A stretch of 64,000 nt of DNA. Source: QHXW01 sp963768075. GTDB taxonomy: Bacteria; Acidobacteriota; Terriglobia; Bryobacterales; Bryobacteraceae. The notes under the pieces were generated by a model, which saw only the letters and a program-made list of their open reading frames with translations, ran no database searches and had not been told where the DNA came from. The translations under genes were made by a program, and so were the position numbers. The first letter of the stretch is position 1. Each line of letters starts with the position of its first letter. Shown piece by piece: positions 39,524-48,837 of this stretch. Where the stretch lies: contig CAVYHD010000040.1 of NCBI GenBank assembly GCA_963768075.1, positions 1 to 64,000 of the forward strand. Reading direction: 5' to 3'.

Positions 39524-42187
39524 TTATTGGTATCTCAGAGCGACCATCGGATCCACTCGCATGGCACGGCGAGCGGGGATATAACAGGCAGTCACCGCGA
39601 CGCCGAGCAGAACGATGGCCACGGCGCCAAATGTCAGCGGATCCGTCGCGGAGACGCTATAAAGCAGGCTCGCGATCAACCGCGTGAGCAGAAACGCTAA
39701 GACGACACCAATGCCCAAGCCCAGCAGGGCAAGCTTCGCTCCTTGTCCCAAAATCAGATGCAAAACGTCGCGCCGCTGCGCCCCGAGGGCCATGCGAATT
39801 CCGATTTCATGCGTGCGCTGCGAGGCCGAGTACGAAATCACGCCAAAAATTCCGACCGCGGCGAGCACGAGAGCAATCGCGCTGAACGAACCCAGCAGGA
39901 ACGTGCGAAATCGTTCCCGCGAGATGGATTGGCCGAGCGCGTCCGGGAAGGATACGACATCCGTCACGGGAAGGTCCTTGTCAATGGAGTGAACCGCCTG
40001 GCGAATGGCGGCGGCCACGCTCGATGCGCTCAACGAACTTCTTACAACGACCTCCCCTCCATAAAGAGGCGCTTGAGCGAAGGGTACATACATCATGGGG
40101 CCGGGTTTTTGGCTAAGCGCCACGTCCCGCACGTCGCCGACGACGCCGACGATCTCGCGCGACACATTGCCGTTTGGCGGAAATCCAAATCTCATTTGCC
40201 TTCCGATCGGGTCCTGGTTCGGGAAATAACGCCGTGCCAGCGTTTCGCTAATGATCGCTACGTTCGGATTGGACGGCGAATCCTGGTCGGAGAAAAAACG
40301 GCCCCGCAGCAGCGGAATTCGCATCACGTGAAAATATCCGGGACTCACCGTGGCGTAATCGGCGGTAGTGGATTTGCCGGGAGGAAGCGGGGGATTTCCT
40401 ACAATGCTGAACGCGAAGGTGGCTTGGCCTTGGCGGTCCATCGGCAGCGGAGCGGCCAGAGCGGAATCCTGCAAACCAGGCTGCGCATGGAGGCGCGCCA
40501 GCAATTCCTTGGAGAAAGCCGTCCATTGCCGCGGCGTCGAGTATTGAAATTGCGGAAGCGAAACCTCGGCTTCTGTGACGTTGTTCGGATCGAAGCCAGG
40601 ATTGACCGACGTGACCAGCGCAAAGCTGCGGATCAGGAGGCCGCCCGCAACCAAGAGCACCATGGCCAGCGATATTTCCGCGATCGCCAAGAAACTTCGC
40701 ACATGCTGGCCGCCACGCTGGCCAGTACGCTCGCCGCCCTCTTTGAGGTTCGTCTGCAAGTTGGACGGGGTTGCCAGGAACGCGGGCGCCAGTCCAAACG
40801 CCAGCAGCGGCGGCAAGAGACAGCAACAGCGCGAACACCAGGACCGGGCCTCCGACATGAATCGAACTGATCTGGACCACTTCGGACGGCAAGAAAGGCT
40901 GGAGACTCCAGACAGCCCACGCCGCAAGAAGCAGACCGGCAACTCCGCCGAGCAACCCTAGCAGAGCGCTCTCGGTCAGTAATTGCCGGACAATGCGGGC
41001 GCGCGACGCCCCAAGCGCGATTCGCACAGCCACTTCTCTCCCGCGAGAAGTGGCCTTGGACAGAAGCAGGTTCGCGATATTGGCACAGGCGATCAACAGG
41101 AGCAGGCCAACCGCGCTCAGCAAAATAAGCAGCGCGGGTTTTAAGTTCCCGACCACCGCCTGCCGATAGGGCTCAATCCGGATCGTCAAGCCGGAATCTT
41201 CCGCGGGAAACTCCTTCGCGAGCCGGGCACCTAGGGTGTTCATCTCGGCCTGAGCTTTCGCCAGGGAAACGCCTGGCTTGAGCCGGCCGATCACGCCCAC
41301 CAAACGCACGCCGGGCTGCGACGTCAAAGGCCCGAACAGCGGGTCCTGCATGACAGAAATCCACACGTCCTGACGGGGAGCGCCCTCAGGATAGCGAAAG
41401 CTTGCCGGCAGGATTCCGACTACGGTAAATGAACGCATGTCCAGAGCGATAGATTGGCCAATAAGACCCGGATTGGAGCCGAAGCGGCTGCGCCAGAGAT
41501 TTTCGCTCAGAACAGCCACGGCCGCCGCGCCTGGCTTGCCATCCTCGGGCAACAGCGTGCGGCCCAGCAGAGGCTTTGCGTTCAGCAGAGGAAATATTTC
41601 CGGCGTCACGTCCGCGGTGTTCACAATGGCTGGCTCGCCTGCCCTGGTCAATGTGAGATCGTGAAATGTATTTCCCGCCATCTGACTAAACACGCGGCTC
41701 TGGGCGCGGCACTCGGTGAAGTCCCTATAGGAAATGGCTAGACAGCGCGTCTGGCCGATTCAGCGGGACATCGAACATCAGGACGAGTTGATCGGGATCG
41801 CGATACGGAAGCGATCGCAAAAGCACTGCATCGACAATGCTGAAAATCGCGGTGTTGGCGCCGATGCCCAAGGCGAGAGTGATTACGGCGATGGCGGTGA
41901 AGGCGGGCGACTGTCGCAACATACGAACGCCGTAGCGTAAGTCCTGGACGAAATCCTGAATCCAACTCACGCGGCGAGTGTCGCGGCACTTTTCTTTGAT
42001 TTGCATCGATCGATCCAAATTCCCGCAAAGCCATGGCCCGAGCTTCGACCTCAGTCATACCCGCAGCTATAGCCTCGTTCGTGAGTTGCTGGATATGAAT
42101 CTCAATCTCGCGTTGAAGTTCCGCGTCGGCATTGGAACGATGCAGCAATGAATGAACACGCCGTTTGATGATCCGAATAGTCCGCAT
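39524..42187 (-). pseudogene. ADOP-type ABC permease (MacB_PCD/FtsX repeats), three frameshifts
   Basis: An acidobacterial duplicated-permease of the MacB type. The N-terminal cytoplasmic helix pair (RRVHSLLHRSNADAELQREI) is followed by a first membrane half (FTAIAVITLALGIGANTAIF, a periplasmic MacB core domain, then GLLLLIACANIANLLLSKAT) and a second half with SFLAIAEISLAMVLLVAGG, another periplasmic domain and THEIGIRMALGAQRRDVL, ending RRAMRVDPMVALRYQ. Frames change near 42000, 41735 and 40850, with conserved sequence on both sides each time. It follows a PadR gene by 12 bases, the usual order for these pairs. It would move substrates with an ATPase supplied elsewhere. Confidence 0.85.
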
Positions 42188-42199
42188 AAGTATCCCGCA

Positions 42200-42529
42200 T
42201 CAGGCGTTTTGGATGAGAAGGTGGACGGCGGAAGAGAGGCGGTTCCAACTTTTGAGTTCGCGCTCCAGTTGTTTCCGGCCCTCCGGAGTTAGAGAATAGA
42301 CCTTCGCAGGCCGTCCGAGATCCGACTCCTCCCAGTCCGCGCAAATCCAGCCTTGATTTTCGAGCCGGTGCAGTGCCGGGTACAGGGAGCCTTGGCCCAC
42401 TGACAGGGTGTCGCCCGAGAGTGTTTGTATCCGCTTCGCTATACCCCAACCATGAAGGGGCTTACGGGCGATGGTCCTCAGAATCAAAAGATCGAGTGTT
42501 CCTTGCAACAAATCTGATGGTTTGGGCAT
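42200..42529 (-). CDS. PadR-family transcriptional regulator
   Basis: A 109-residue winged-helix repressor beginning MPKPSDLLQGTLDLLILRTI, with LHGWGIAKRIQTLSG, GSLYPALHRLENQGWI as recognition helix, and LGRPAKVYSLTPEGRKQLER as the wing. This is the small PadR type found before ADOP permease genes in Acidobacteria. The ATG at 42529 is chosen because homologues begin there; an upstream extension to 42577 would run through a pair of direct repeats that look like its operator. It likely represses itself and the permease gene 12 bases downstream. Confidence 0.92.
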   Translation of the reverse strand: MPKPSDLLQGTLDLLILRTIARKPLHGWGIAKRIQTLSGDTLSVGQGSLYPALHRLENQGWICADWEESDLGRPAKVYSLTPEGRKQLERELKSWNRLSSAVHLLIQNA

Positions 42530-42539
42530 GTGGTCGATG

Positions 42540-42578
42540 CCTCGACTATCGACAATGCATACCTCGACTATCGACAAT
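42540..42578 (-). promoter_or_regulatory. Two 17-bp direct repeats upstream of padR, candidate operator
   Basis: CCTCGACTATCGACAAT occurs exactly twice, at 42540-42556 and 42562-42578, with starts 22 bases apart (two helical turns). It lies 10-50 bases before the PadR start. Two same-face sites suggest cooperative binding of the PadR protein, or a duplicated promoter element; PadR autoregulation is common. Confidence 0.6.
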
Positions 42579-42789
42579 TCGCAAGAGGAAATGCTAACGC
42601 GTGTCGCGTGAGCGGCCCGGGCCGAATCACCTAATAACCAAAGATACTATTGCGGGCGTTTCCAGCTGCGGTCGAAAATGAGGTCAGCATCACTCACGTC
42701 TGGCCGGCGGCTCGACAGTGCCGCGCAACCTGGCCGGCTCCCCAGACCATCCGTCGCACATCGGTCAGGTGGCGCGGGCCAAGTCTACG

Positions 42790-45444
42790 ATGACAGTTGA
42801 ATGTCCGATGACAAGTTCAGACTCCACAATCCTTCATTCCTCTGAGATTGACCGGGATGCTATTCACGCATCGACCGCCAGCGCCATAGCTACGCTGGCT
42901 TTGTTCGCCGTCCTGTTGTCCGCAAGTACCATTCTTCGGGACCGTCCGCGAACCACAATTGCCGCCGGAGCGATATTGCTGCTGGCCACGGCAATGCGGC
43001 TGATTTTCGGATGGTCCATTGTGCGTGAAACACGGCAACGGGACTGGCGATGGTGGGGTTTTGTCGGCAGCACTTATGCCGGCGCCTTGATGTGTGCGGT
43101 GTTCTGTTGCGCGGCGGCAGGCCTACACCGGGCCGATGCGATTCTTTTACCGGCGTTCACGCTTGTCCTTCTGGCCGTGAATGGAGAAGCAGTTGCGCTG
43201 TCGTTCGACGTGATCGTAGCGCAGTCGTACATAGCGATTCTGACCGCGCCCGCGGTCCTTTGGGGCGTCATTCAGGGGCAAACGAGTGGGTACTGTTTCG
43301 CCATCCTGACGGGCCTGTTTGGGGTCCAGTTATCACTTCAAATCAAGTATCGGTCAGCATGGTATTCGGGAGCCCTTGCGGCGCAGGCAAAGTTAATCAC
43401 AAGAATCGCGGAACTACAGCGTTCGGTGAGCGAGCTTGAAAAAGCGAACGCGGAAGCGGAGCGGGTATCAGGCACAAGGCAAGGATTACTCACAGTCATG
43501 AGCCGCGAGGTGCGCACGTCGTTGAACGCCGTCATACCGACGGCTGAATTGCTACTGGCGACCGACTTCACGGCGGAGCAGCGGGAATTCACGAGTGCCA
43601 TTTGTGCGTCCGGAGGGGCCCTGGTGAACGTCGTCAATGAATTCCTGGATTTGGCAGACATCGAAGCTGGAAGGCTGGTCCTCGAGGGGACCGATTTCGA
43701 CCTGCGCATCCTGGCAGGGCAGGCGACCGCGCTGGCGACCGAGCAAGCGCAGCAGGATGGCTTAAGGTTTCGCTGTGTCATCGGCGATCATGTGCCTTCG
43801 TCTCTCACCGGTGATGCAGCCCGGCTGCGGCAGCTGCTGCATAGCCTGCTAAGCGATGTGGGCGAGTTCTCTCATCAAGGCGAAGTCGTTCTGCGGGTCG
43901 ACACTTCGGAGGCCTATGGAGCGGCCGTTACGCTGCGGTTCACAATCATCGTTACCAATGGCGGGATCGCGCGCGAGCTGCAGAAGCGTCTGTTCGAGAG
44001 TCCCGTTCCTTCGGAGTCCTTGATACAACGGCACGGTCAAGGTGCCGGACTGGGGCTTGCGATTTGTAAGCGGCTGGCGGAACTGATGGGCGGGCAGGTA
44101 GGCGTCGAAAGCGCGGAAGATGGCGGCTCAGGAGTTTGGTTCACGCTGCCGCTGCGGATCAGCGGCCGGCGGGATGATGGTGCTCCGGACCTCCGTAAGG
44201 CCCGCATACTCGTGGTCGACGATAACGCCACGAATCGCACGATTCTGAGTTCGCAATTAGCGGTCATGGGGATGAGCGTCGCTTGCGCGGACAGTGGGGC
44301 CGCGGCGTTGGAGGCGCTCGCGTGCGCGCTGGCGGAAGGTAAACCTTATCATGCCGCGCTGGTAGACGATTCGATGCCCCAGATGGATGGCTGGCGGCTG
44401 GCACGCCTGGTCCGCATGAAGTCTAGTCTGGATGATCTGGTCGTGATTCTGCTGAGCTCGAAAGCGTTGCCGCCCGGCGGCGAGGAACTCCGGGAGTACG
44501 GGTTTGCCGGCTGTATTCTCAAACCGGTTCGCCCCGAGCAGGTCCAGAGGTGCCTGATGGCGACGCTTCAGAATACCGGTACGCTGACGGCAGATCCTGA
44601 AGACTCATTGGAATCCTCCGCGTTTCCCGGCCGGTTGCTGTTAGCTGAGGACGACGCAGTAAATCAAAAGATCGCGTGTCGCGTTCTGGAAAAGCTAGGC
44701 TACTATGTGGATTCTGTGAACAACGGCGCCGAAGCGGTTGAGAAGTACGGAAGCGGGATCTACGATGCGGTCCTCATGGATCTGCAAATGCCTAAGATGG
44801 ATGGTTACTCAGCTACTCGCGAGATACGACTCCGCGAGCAGCCCGGGAGGCACTGCACCATCATCGCGCTGAGCGCCAGTGGGATGACCGGCGATCGTGA
44901 GAAATGCCTGGCGGCGGGAATGGATGATTACGTCGCCAAGCCCGTTCGATCCGACGAACTCCAGAGGACGCTACAGCGCCACCTGAGACGAATCGCCCCA
45001 CAGCGGTCGAGACCCGTCTCGGCAATTAGCGCCGTAAGACCCGCGGGCGAATTGGCTGAACGTCTAAGGGAACTGGAGCACAGTGTGGGTTCGGCGGCGC
45101 TGGCGGAACTGGTTAATGGGTTCTTAAGTGAAACGGCCGGATACGTGGACCGGCTTAGGGAGGCGATGCAACGCGCCGACGACCAAGCAGCGCTCGATAT
45201 CATCGAGGCCCTGGGGGACTGCAGTGCCAACATGGGAGCCACGCATCTCTCTGAGCTCTGTTTACAACTTGCGAAACGAAAGTCCCTGGAGGATCACGAC
45301 CCAATGCTCCACGAGTTGGCGGAAGCCCAACGCTCGTTGACCCGGGACATTGGAGAGATGTATCCGGCCTGGCGTGCGGCGCCTGAGGTTGATCACGCGG
45401 ATATGACGGGATCTAGCCATCGCCGGCCTGGACATCGTTCCTGA
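42790..45444 (+). CDS. Hybrid histidine pseudokinase: membrane sensor, degenerate HisKA/HATPase, two receivers, degenerate Hpt
   Basis: An 884-residue protein with about six N-terminal membrane helices (residues 25-190), a coiled coil (ELQRSVSELEKANAEAERV), then domains in the order of a BarA-type hybrid kinase. The catalytic residues are lost: HisKA reads MSREVRTSLNAV with Arg239 for the phospho-accepting His; the N-box reads LHSLLSDVGEF (Asp356 for Asn); the G1 box reads VTNGGIA instead of DTGIG; only GAGLGLAI survives. The two receivers look sound (ALVDDSMPQMDG with LKPVRP; VLMDLQMPKMDG with AKPVRS). The C-terminal Hpt-like helix reads IEALGDCSANMGA, with Glu806 where His is required. The frame is fully open. 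It may bind or sequester phosphoryl groups or partners. Start 42790 or 42808. Confidence 0.88.
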   Translation: MTVECPMTSSDSTILHSSEIDRDAIHASTASAIATLALFAVLLSASTILRDRPRTTIAAGAILLLATAMRLIFGWSIVRETRQRDWRWWGFVGSTYAGALMCAVFCCAAAGLHRADAILLPAFTLVLLAVNGEAVALSFDVIVAQSYIAILTAPAVLWGVIQGQTSGYCFAILTGLFGVQLSLQIKYRSAWYSGALAAQAKLITRIAELQRSVSELEKANAEAERVSGTRQGLLTVMSREVRTSLNAVIPTAELLLATDFTAEQREFTSAICASGGALVNVVNEFLDLADIEAGRLVLEGTDFDLRILAGQATALATEQAQQDGLRFRCVIGDHVPSSLTGDAARLRQLLHSLLSDVGEFSHQGEVVLRVDTSEAYGAAVTLRFTIIVTNGGIARELQKRLFESPVPSESLIQRHGQGAGLGLAICKRLAELMGGQVGVESAEDGGSGVWFTLPLRISGRRDDGAPDLRKARILVVDDNATNRTILSSQLAVMGMSVACADSGAAALEALACALAEGKPYHAALVDDSMPQMDGWRLARLVRMKSSLDDLVVILLSSKALPPGGEELREYGFAGCILKPVRPEQVQRCLMATLQNTGTLTADPEDSLESSAFPGRLLLAEDDAVNQKIACRVLEKLGYYVDSVNNGAEAVEKYGSGIYDAVLMDLQMPKMDGYSATREIRLREQPGRHCTIIALSASGMTGDREKCLAAGMDDYVAKPVRSDELQRTLQRHLRRIAPQRSRPVSAISAVRPAGELAERLRELEHSVGSAALAELVNGFLSETAGYVDRLREAMQRADDQAALDIIEALGDCSANMGATHLSELCLQLAKRKSLEDHDPMLHELAEAQRSLTRDIGEMYPAWRAAPEVDHADMTGSSHRRPGHRS

Positions 45445-45507
45445 ACGATCGCGTCCAATTCAATGTCGAAAACGCCGCGGCGGCGCGGTGCGCTGCTGAG
45501 AATTCGA

Positions 45508-46629
45508 CTACAGCTTGAAGAAGATCTTCCGGCGATAGAGCCAATAGCAGAGGTACCACAGGACCAGTAGAACCGCGCAGGATTGGGCAACCGGCGCGAA
45601 GTCCCCGAGCCAGGTGAAATTCAGCGTGAATACCCCGACAGCCTGATTGAGCCATCGCTGCAAGACCATGTGCACCGAGTAGACGAAGATCGAATTTGCG
45701 CCGATCACGACCAGCGGAAATGTCCATTTCCGGTACCCCTTGACCTCAACCAGCCAATAGAACGCGACCAGCATTAAAAGGACCCAGCCCGCACTGTAGA
45801 GCGTGAACGACGTGGTGCAGATCCGCTTGATGATGGGGTTCCAAGGGTGGATGATCAGCCCCAGACCGAGACAGGCAACGCCTGAGATCGCGAGGATCCG
45901 CATCTTCTCGATATGTGACCGCCCGCTCTGCAGCAGCAGCCCGGTCCACACGCCGAATAATGTGGTCACCGTGCTGGTTACGAAGTTGATCGTAGTCCAT
46001 TCATCCCAATTCCGGTGCCCGAACACATAGGTATCGATGACTGCCCCGACGTTGGTTGTCTTCGATAGGAAAGGACCTTCGGTTCCCGGAAACGCCACAA
46101 ACAGCGCCCAATAGCCAACCAGTATCAGAACCGCAACCACGGCCTGCCAGCGAATCTCGAGCTGCATGATCAGGTAGCAAAGAAAGTAAGTGATGCCGAT
46201 CTGCGCCAGCACGTTGAAAAGCTGGAAGCTCAGCTTGCCGCCTCCGATCGACATCAGGATCTGGCTCATCAGGATCAGCCGGAAACTCCGCGCCAGCACG
46301 TGCCAGAAGAGCTGGCTCCCTGTGGCTCCCTGCTCCTTGCGGCGAGCCAGCGCGAAAGGCATGGCGACGCCCACCATGAACATGAACGCGGGCTGGATCA
46401 GGTCCCAGAATGCGATCCACTCCCAAGGCATGTGGTCGAACTGCCGGGCGATGCCCGTGAATGCCGGACGGCGCTTGGCCAACTCGGCCAGGCCGAAACC
46501 TCCCGACACCAGGACAAGCATGATGAATCCGCGATACGCATCAAGCGCCAGGTAGCGCTGTTGGACAGAGGGTTTGGGCGGCCCTTCAGCCGGAGTTGCC
46601 GTGTACTGGAGCGTCTGGACTGTTGGCAT
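45508..46629 (-). CDS. DUF5009/heparan-alpha-glucosaminide acetyltransferase-like membrane protein
   Basis: A membrane acyltransferase-like protein of about 373 residues with roughly ten helices. It opens with the family signature YLALDAYRGFIMLVLVSGGF, has WDLIQPAFMFMVGVAMPFAL, and ends with helices containing IGANSIFVYSVHMVLQRWL. This matches the DUF5009/NagX group related to lysosomal heparan acetyl-CoA transferase, thought to acetylate sugars at the membrane. The ATG at 46629 is preferred over a TTG 42 bases upstream. It faces the pseudokinase gene (convergent). Confidence 0.8.
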   Translation of the reverse strand: MPTVQTLQYTATPAEGPPKPSVQQRYLALDAYRGFIMLVLVSGGFGLAELAKRRPAFTGIARQFDHMPWEWIAFWDLIQPAFMFMVGVAMPFALARRKEQGATGSQLFWHVLARSFRLILMSQILMSIGGGKLSFQLFNVLAQIGITYFLCYLIMQLEIRWQAVVAVLILVGYWALFVAFPGTEGPFLSKTTNVGAVIDTYVFGHRNWDEWTTINFVTSTVTTLFGVWTGLLLQSGRSHIEKMRILAISGVACLGLGLIIHPWNPIIKRICTTSFTLYSAGWVLLMLVAFYWLVEVKGYRKWTFPLVVIGANSIFVYSVHMVLQRWLNQAVGVFTLNFTWLGDFAPVAQSCAVLLVLWYLCYWLYRRKIFFKL

Positions 46630-46764
46630 TTGGGGAGATTGTATCACCAGGATGCGGGGATGCCCGGTCAAATGGCAGACACCAGCCGGTGGTGGACGCC
46701 ATAGCGCGCCGATGTATCATGGACCCGGGCGCTGGACTTGCTCCACACCAATCAGGAGAATCAG

Positions 46765-47413
46765 ATGAATCTGAAGCTGCTCTTCATGACATGCGCGTTG
46801 CTGATGGGTATCAGGGCTGGCTCTTCCTCCAAGCGATCCTCAAATGAGCTTTTTCATCACGAGCTCGGGATCAGGCAATGGAGCCGCTCTCGGCGGTTTG
46901 GCCGGTGCGGACCAGCACTGTCAGACGCTCGCCAAGGCTGTTGGGGCCGGGAACAAAACATGGCACGCTTACTTGAGCACTGCCGCTGCTGATGGTGAGC
47001 CCGCCGTCAATGCACGCGACCGGATCGGAAAGGGTCCGTGGTTCAACGCTAAAGGCGTGATGGTGGCGAAGAGCGTGGAGGATCTGCATAGCGACTCGAA
47101 CAATCTCAAGAAAGAGACGTCGATCAGTGAGAAGGGCGAGGTGCTTAACGGACGCGGGGATAATCCGAATCAGCACGACATCCTGACCGGTTCCCAACTG
47201 GACGGAACCGTTTTCCCGGGCGCCGGCGACAAGACTTGCGGGAACTGGAAAAGCAGCGGGGATGGCAGCGCGCAGGTCGGCCATCATGACCGGCAGGGCG
47301 GCGGCGAAAATCCGACGTCGTGGAACTCAGCGCACGGCTCGAAAGGCTGCAGCCAGGACAATTTGGTGGCTACCGGCGGTGCCGGACGATTCTACTGCTT
47401 CGCGATCAACTAA
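46765..47413 (+). pseudogene. Secreted protein of unknown family (endostatin/lectin-like pattern), signal peptide out of frame
   Basis: A good AGGAG and ATG at 46765 start a signal peptide (MNLKLLFMTCALLMGIRAG), but the mature domain lies in another frame, beginning about 46835 (DPQMSFFITSSGSGNGAALG). The mature part, about 185 residues, is intact to 47413 and shows the pattern GLAGADQHCQTLAKAVGAGN, TWHAYLSTAA, NARDRIGKGPWFNAKG, VGHHDRQGGG and FYCFA, with four Cys that could form disulfides. Similar proteins occur in many bacteria, sometimes called lectin-like; I do not know the function. One indel near 46825 explains the break. If real, the protein would not be exported. Confidence 0.65.
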
Positions 47414-47424
47414 AGCTGAAAGGT

Positions 47425-47784
47425 TCAGTCCAAGGATGCTTTTAGCACTGCCCGGAGGCCGTCAATACACAGAAAGGCCGCGTGCTTGGACTCCTGCGCC
47501 AGGCCGCCCACGGCCTCTTCGATGGTTTCCGGCTTGAGCTGCGCGAGCTCGGCACGCGTCTTTCCCTCGATCCACCCGGTCAACGCCGAGCCGGCCGCGA
47601 TCGAAGCGGTGCAACCGCGCACTTTGTAGCGGGCCTCCAACGCCACGCTGTTTTCGAACCGCACCGAGAGCCGCAGAATGTCCCCACACGCCGGGTTGCT
47701 AACTTCCACCGTAGTGGCCGGCGGATCGAGTTCCCCTACGTTACGCGGGTTCTGAAAATGGTCCAGCAGGCGCTGGCTGTACAT
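47425..47784 (-). CDS. IscU/NifU-like iron-sulfur scaffold
   Basis: A 119-residue protein of the IscU/NifU N-terminal family, which builds iron-sulfur clusters. It begins MYSQRLLDHFQNPRNVGEL and has the three ligand Cys in SNPACGD, VRGCTAS and AAFLCIDGL, and the Asp next to the first Cys. No cysteine desulfurase or other isc/suf gene is visible, so it works with partners elsewhere. Its ATG at 47784 lies only nine bases from the divergent Nudix start at 47794, leaving almost no room for leaders. Confidence 0.88.
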   Translation of the reverse strand: MYSQRLLDHFQNPRNVGELDPPATTVEVSNPACGDILRLSVRFENSVALEARYKVRGCTASIAAGSALTGWIEGKTRAELAQLKPETIEEAVGGLAQESKHAAFLCIDGLRAVLKASLD

Positions 47785-47793
47785 CGGTTACCT

Positions 47794-48231
47794 ATGCTCC
47801 AATATTTTATGCAGATCGTGGTTGCCGCGGTGATCGAGCGCGACGGGCTTGTATTGATCGGACAACGGCATGCCAGTAAATGGCACGGGCTCAAATGGGA
47901 GTTTCCGGGCGGCAAAGTCGAGCCGGGGGAAACACCGGACGCCGCGCTGGGCCGCGAACTCGAAGAAGAGCTGGGCATTTGCGCCGAAATCGGCCCCGTG
48001 ATTGCCGATTACGAATACCGGTACGCCGAGCGCTTGCCGATCCGATTGATTTTCTTTGGCGTTACGCGCTTCACGGGAGAAGTCCAGAATCGCGAGTACC
48101 ACGAAATCCGCTGGGAGCGGCGCGAAAGCTTGCCGCAATTCGATTTTCTCGATGGCGACGTGGAGTTCGTGCGCTCGCTGGCCGCTAGTTCGGGAGCTTC
48201 ACCTGCATGTTGTGGTTCCGATTCAACCTAG
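47794..48231 (+). CDS. Nudix hydrolase, MutT-like
   Basis: A protein of about 145 residues with a full Nudix box, GGKVEPGETPDAALGRELEE followed by ELGI, and the MutT-type features VVAAVIERDGLVLIGQR and WEFPGGKVE. It likely removes oxidised or non-canonical nucleoside triphosphates such as 8-oxo-dGTP. Starts at 47794 or 47809 are possible. Its last 16 codons (to 48231) overlap the end of the convergent gene at 48185; the tail ASSGASPACCGSDST is unlike family members, so the true end may lie a little earlier if an indel is present. Confidence 0.85.
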   Translation: MLQYFMQIVVAAVIERDGLVLIGQRHASKWHGLKWEFPGGKVEPGETPDAALGRELEEELGICAEIGPVIADYEYRYAERLPIRLIFFGVTRFTGEVQNREYHEIRWERRESLPQFDFLDGDVEFVRSLAASSGASPACCGSDST

Positions 48232-48775
48232 CGGTAAGCTCGCGATCCACTAGGCTGAGCGATGCCTGATTGTGGACGCGTTGCGCGGTGACATAGTGAA
48301 AAGTGTCGCCTTCCACCCAGTAGGCAAATGCCGAGAAGATCGAGTGGTCCTTGAAAGCGATCAGGTAATAATCCACGCCGTCTTGCGCGGATGAGTCAGC
48401 CGGTTCCGGTCCCGGCGCATCATAAACGCGCACGCTACTGGAATTCGAGGCATCGTCGCCGTACTCGCGAATCACCGGGGTGGCGCGCTCGGGAGTAAAG
48501 TTCTGGTTAACCGCGACGTCGGGCGCCGGGGCCGGCTCCGTCGCGTAGCCGTTGTCATATCCGTACCCGTAGTCGCCGTAACCGCCTACGTACACAGGAT
48601 ATGCATAAGGCACCACGACTGGCCGCGAGTAATGGTGATGCACATGATTGGCGGTGCCCTGCCCGGCGGCCGGGGCCGCTGCCACGGCTGGAGCCTTCTG
48701 CTTAGAACCGGCCTGCCCGGCAAAACTGCCCACAGCGAAAGCCAGGGTTAATACACCTATTCTGACCGATTTCAC
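48185..48775 (-). CDS. Exported protein of unknown function, low-complexity N-terminal half
   Basis: A 196-residue secreted protein. Signal peptide VKSVRIGVLTLAFAVGSFAG with GTG start at 48775, supported by GGGAGGA seven bases before it. The mature N-terminal half is low-complexity (HVHHHYSRPVVV, then a Gly/Tyr-rich VYVGGYGDYGYGYDNGY) and the C-terminal half has a compact motif (GVDYYLIAFKDHSIFSAFAY then WVEGDTFHYVTAQR) that reads like a small beta domain common in acidobacterial exported proteins. No catalytic residues seen. It overlaps the convergent Nudix gene by 47 bases. Function unknown. Confidence 0.75.
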   Translation of the reverse strand: MKSVRIGVLTLAFAVGSFAGQAGSKQKAPAVAAAPAAGQGTANHVHHHYSRPVVVPYAYPVYVGGYGDYGYGYDNGYATEPAPAPDVAVNQNFTPERATPVIREYGDDASNSSSVRVYDAPGPEPADSSAQDGVDYYLIAFKDHSIFSAFAYWVEGDTFHYVTAQRVHNQASLSLVDRELTARLNRNHNMQVKLPN

Positions 48776-48837
48776 GGCGCGTCCTCCCGCGAATGTATAG
48801 CTTACACCCAATGCGGACGGGCACGACTGGATTGGGG

